Source: Takakia lepidozioides (Eukaryota > Streptophyta > Takakiopsida > Takakiales > Takakiaceae). Taken from it: a DNA stretch of 64,000 nucleotides. The notes under the pieces were generated by a model that was not told the origin of the DNA, ran no database searches, and saw nothing but the letters and a program-made list of their open reading frames with translations. Location of the stretch: contig CM060734.1 of assembly GCA_030704615.1 (NCBI GenBank), positions 1 to 64,000 of the forward strand, read 5' to 3'. This document shows, piece by piece, positions 60,224-64,000 of the stretch. Both the position numbers and the translations under genes were made by a program. Position 1 is the first letter of the stretch; each line of letters begins with the position of its first letter.

Positions 60224-61450
60224 TGTACTACGTCGGCCACCTTCAGTATCCTTATGCTGCCAATATGGTACTGACAGCTTCTCTCCCTCCCCCAGGATAG
60301 CTTCAAGCACAAGTAAACTCAAGCTCAAGGTGGAACGCTAGAAGTCACAACAAAGAACTGTGGACAAGTATCGAGGACCGTCTGGAACAGTGGGTTAGCG
60401 TGCTCGTACATCGTCTGCCACCTCAGTAAATGGGTGCCCGTATGGAAGAGGCACTCCTACACATCAACTCCACATTGCTATAATCCTCCCTTCTTTTTCT
60501 CTATCTTCACACCGTTGACACCAACAATATCAAGGCGAGGGCAGGCGAACACATGGATGCAAGAGTTCATAGACACCAAGCGGCTGCGCACAGACATCAC
60601 CGCGACATCAACTGCGAATGCGACCACAGGTCCACGGCCGACTGTGCAGTGCTGGCTTCTAAAGAGCCTGCCTAAGACAGCACCTCCCAATCAGTAACTT
60701 TCTTTGAAGAGAGATCACTAGAGAGAGAAGAGATATTCTGATTCATTCACGCAGGTAGGGGTCGCCACAAGTTCTCAGCTGAAGGGAGAGCAGTATGCGG
60801 AGAAGATGCACCGCCCTACACCAAAGATCCCGCAACTGATCCCCGCAAATGGAGAGGAATTTCCGTTCTTCTCCTTCTCGAACAAGACTTCCAGGAGAAG
60901 AAAAGATGGCAGCCCAGCTGGCTATATGGGAGGGTGCAGGGTGTGGAGATTGGAAGACGGCACAGTTGGCCGAGTTGAGGCAGCGTGTGAGGGAAGGCCT
61001 CCAGAAGCAGCGCAGTCATGGCATGGCATGCATGCATGCATTGCCTGCTCTTCTGCCACACAATTATAAACAAATATTGGAAGTATGTTGCCGGCCCATC
61101 ATTTCCCACCCATCAGTGCATGTTTAGGGGGCTCCTCCGTCCGCAATGGAAGAAATACCAAAGAAACCAACCGATGCAACTTTCGTTAAGGATTTTGGGT
61201 GTTTATTACGACATTTAACAGACTAATAATAATCACTAAATTCCCCTGTCCATGTTAGTCTGTGGACGTAATGCACCCTAAGTGCAGATTACGGTTCATA
61301 ATGCGCTGTTTTGCCTTGCTGCTCTAATAATAATGCGATACGTGGCATGTAAACACTCAAAACCCTTCACGTGCTGGAAAGGTTGAGCACCGGCGCCTAA
61401 TGCTGTGTAAGACGCGGGGTATGGAATACCAAATGCTCGACAATTTTACT
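60224..61450. other. Promoter side of the bZIP gene and intergenic DNA
   Basis: Includes the 5' leader and promoter of the minus-strand bZIP. Short ORFs on both strands (e.g. 60806-61127) have no domain. An in-frame but ATG-less extension of the bZIP frame reaches 60328. Confidence 0.5.
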
Positions 61451-61555
61451 ATCATCTAGGACCGTCGACAAATCATCTACGACCCTCAACAAATCATCTA
61501 CAACCATCGACAAATCATCTACAACCATCGACAAATCATCTAGGACCGTCGACAA
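61451..61555. repeat. 21-bp tandem repeat, five copies
   Basis: Five units of ATCATCTAC/GGACCGTCGACAA type run without gaps (61451, 61472, 61493, 61514, 61535). Because 21 is seven codons, the minus strand encodes a heptad peptide (VVDDLSM-like). No ATG start or conserved context supports a gene. Confidence 0.9.
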
Positions 61556-62039
61556 ATCAACCACTAGTGGCTGTAGATGATTTGTCCAGGGTTGATTTTG
61601 TGGGCAAACAGTATTCGTTGGAATACCAAATGCCCATGTCTTCATCCCACTTGTTCAACGAATATTCTCTAATAGATTCTTAGATCCTTCAAATTTATGC
61701 TTAGATGCTTTCATCTTTGATTTGTCGGGCATTTGGTACATGAAGCATTTGGTACATGAAGAAATACCGTATGACAACGTCCCTCCACAAATCAACTTAG
61801 TTCTTCACACCACTTGTTGACAACATGGGTGTCAACACCGTAGGTGGAGCCATTAAGGCAGGCGACGCCAACAAGGTTACTGGCGCCAGTAAGGGAGGCG
61901 GCGCCAGGTTGTTGGCACAACTTAGTTCAGATTGGCCCAACGTAATTTCTGATAAATACATATATATACATATACATATACATAGAGAGTTTAGGGTTAT
62001 TTGCATAATTCAAATATGATGAGACCTTGTCATTAAGAA

Positions 62040-63560
62040 TGTTGGACTATAACGTAATAATTTGATGATATTTAAAGAACAACCAGATCTAATATGTGGA
62101 CGTATAATCTATAGCGTTCTAGTTTATTCGTATTACTTAGAATTTTTATATAATGAGATGTGCAATAAAATATTGTGAATTAAAAATCACAAAGGGGTAG
62201 AGATTGAATTAAAATCTATCCTATAACAGCCTTATTAAATGCATATGAAATATCACAATTCAGTGTTCACTCTTACATGTGTTTTCTATTATTATATTGG
62301 TCATTTATGTGTACACATAAGTAGAATATTCTCATTGTCCTGCAATAAGTTATTTTTAATTAAAAATACAAGGATGTGTGAGACCGGATTATAAAAAAAT
62401 AACAAAATGCAGATAAGATTTCATAATTTAATATTCACTCGTACACGCACTTGCTATTATTATTATATAGATCATTTATGTGTATCCCATGAATTCAAGA
62501 AGATTATGAGTAACCTATGCATAGGATGGATGCATAGGAATTGTGATAAAGAACAATTGGATCTAATAACATGTGTGCACGTATACTCTATAGTTTTCTA
62601 GTTTGTTCGTAATACTTGGAATTTTTGTATTGACAGATATGCAATGAAATATTTTTAACTAAACAAAATTACAAATATGTGACAGATCCAATAAATCTAT
62701 TCTATAACAGCCTTCTTAGATGCATATAAAATATCACAATACCCTGTTCATTCTTATTTTAAAATTTAAAATTTATTTTAAAATACAGATAAGACTTCAT
62801 AATTTAATATTCACTCGTACCTGCACTTGCTATTATTATATAGATCATTTATGTGTATCCATGAATTCAAAGATTATGAGTAACCTATGCATAGGATGGA
62901 TGCATAGGAATTGTGATAAAGAACATTTGGATCTAATAACATGTGTGGACGTATACTCTATAGTTTTCTAGTTTGTTCGTAATACTTGGAATTTTTGTAT
63001 TGACAGATATGCAATGAAATATTTTGTATTAAAAATAATTACAAACATGTGACAGATCGAGTTAAAATCTATCCTATAACAGCCTTTTTAAATGCATATA
63101 AAATATCACAATTCCCTGTTCATTCTTATATGTACCTTTTATTATTATATTGATCATTTATGTGTACAAAATTTTCATTGTCGTGCAATAAGTTGTTTTA
63201 AATAAAAAATCACATGGATTTGGGAGATCAAATTGAAAAAATGAATAACAAATATCATTTTAATATGCAGATTAGATTTTATAATTCAATATTCAATCTA
63301 ACATGCACCTCCTATTATTATATAGATCATTTATGTGTATCGCATGAATTGAGTGACCTATACAACTGAGTGTTATGAGTGACCTATACATAGGCTGCAC
63401 GATTTAGATATGATGTATAGATACACAGTCAATGCATTTCTGTACTTAAATACTTATAAATGTTTGAAATATTGTGTTCATAAAACTTAGAATGTTTTGT
63501 ATTGCTAGACATGCAATGCAATGTTCTCAATAAAAAATCACAAGGATGTGACAAACGAAA
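62040..63560. repeat. AT-rich degenerate tandem repeat, about four units
   Basis: The phrase starting CAGATAAGATTTCATAATTT recurs at 62410, 62786 and (diverged) 63268. GTATACTCTATAGTTTTCTAG-like sequence recurs near 62105, 62580 and 62950. Units of roughly 376-480 bp share a fixed internal order with indels. No ORF of interest. Resembles old satellite or pericentromeric-type DNA. Confidence 0.8.
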
Positions 63561-64000
63561 TATAAAAGATTATATAGCATCATTTATAAATAGGTATAAT
63601 ATTTAACATTTTCATTTTCATTTCTACAATGTACATGACACATGTACCCCCCAATATTATGTAGGTCATTTATAATAAGTATATCATATAACCAAGATGA
63701 AGTACTTATACAAACACGCAACATCACAAAATATATATATGTATATATATTGCAAATGACAACATGTCACTTGTAAATATTGTGTGCTTTTTCTTCATGG
63801 AGTTATTGTCTCCTCCACTAGACTACACAAAGCAATGCCCACCCACCTAAATCCCAAAAACAATGTTTATTTGCACATGGAAGTACTAAAACCCAATAGT
63901 AAATGAATGGGCGGGGTCTACCTATATCACATGGCTAGGAATGACATGCAGTTCAATTTAAAAACTCTTCTTCAATTAATGTTACCTTATGGCCCTGTTT
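63561..64000. other. AT-rich sequence, nothing recognised
   Basis: Includes a short alternating AT/GT stretch (about 63735-63755). No ORF or motif stands out. Confidence 0.6.

Noticed and set aside
60224-60328. N-terminal extension of the bZIP protein to 60328
   Set aside because: The frame is open but begins with TTG. The first ATG is at 60223, and the extension shows no family resemblance.

Overview
The window looks like nuclear DNA of a plant-lineage (streptophyte) eukaryote with a large, repeat-rich genome. Two gene families point there: a spliced group-I bZIP transcription factor (VIP1/RF2a type), and a plant-type protein with a U1-like zinc finger and a Cys-rich cluster. An O-fucosyltransferase relative is also present. 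Introns have GT-AG borders and there are no operons. The transposon mix (chromodomain Ty3/gypsy, a non-LTR element with a putative restriction-like endonuclease, a gypsy-like element carrying a DNA methyltransferase) would suit a charophyte such as Chara or Klebsormidium, or a bryophyte or fern. I cannot fix the species.

Layout: 1-5.95 kb is a satellite of about 404 bp per unit with an internal inverted block. 5.95-8.8 kb is an unknown ORF running into a degenerate non-LTR retrotransposon. 8.9-14.7 kb holds AT-rich palindromes, an integrase-like pseudogene (+) converging on a HECT-like pseudogene (-), and simple repeats. 14.7-20 kb holds the zinc-finger gene and a broken O-fucosyltransferase. 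21.2-22.1 kb is a second non-LTR fragment (-). 24.9-27.4 kb is packed with short hairpin-forming palindromes and homopolymers. 29.1-33.8 kb is a degenerate chromodomain Ty3/gypsy element (-). 34.4-37.7 kb is a non-LTR element (-) with an APE-type endonuclease and a 2A-like motif, followed by degenerate C-rich or G-rich sequence to 42.5 kb. 43.5-56.1 kb is a nested block of gypsy-type elements. 57.5-60.2 kb is the bZIP gene (-), the only fully intact gene. The last 2.5 kb is AT-rich and contains degenerate tandem repeats.

The most interesting object is at 45.4-50.5 kb. It is an LTR-retrotransposon pol in which a DNMT3/DRM-like cytosine-5 methyltransferase sits between protease and reverse transcriptase, with a PHD finger after the integrase. 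On the minus strand one frame carries methyltransferase motifs IV to X, RT and RNase H; integrase and the PHD finger follow after frame changes. The protease and methyltransferase motif I lie on the plus strand, head-to-head with the rest across an inverted-repeat junction near 49.6 kb. Every stop interrupting the recognisable domains is TAG or TGA, so this copy is dead. The architecture still implies an element that could both write and read chromatin marks.

No tRNA, rRNA, CRISPR array or bacterial-type gene was seen.
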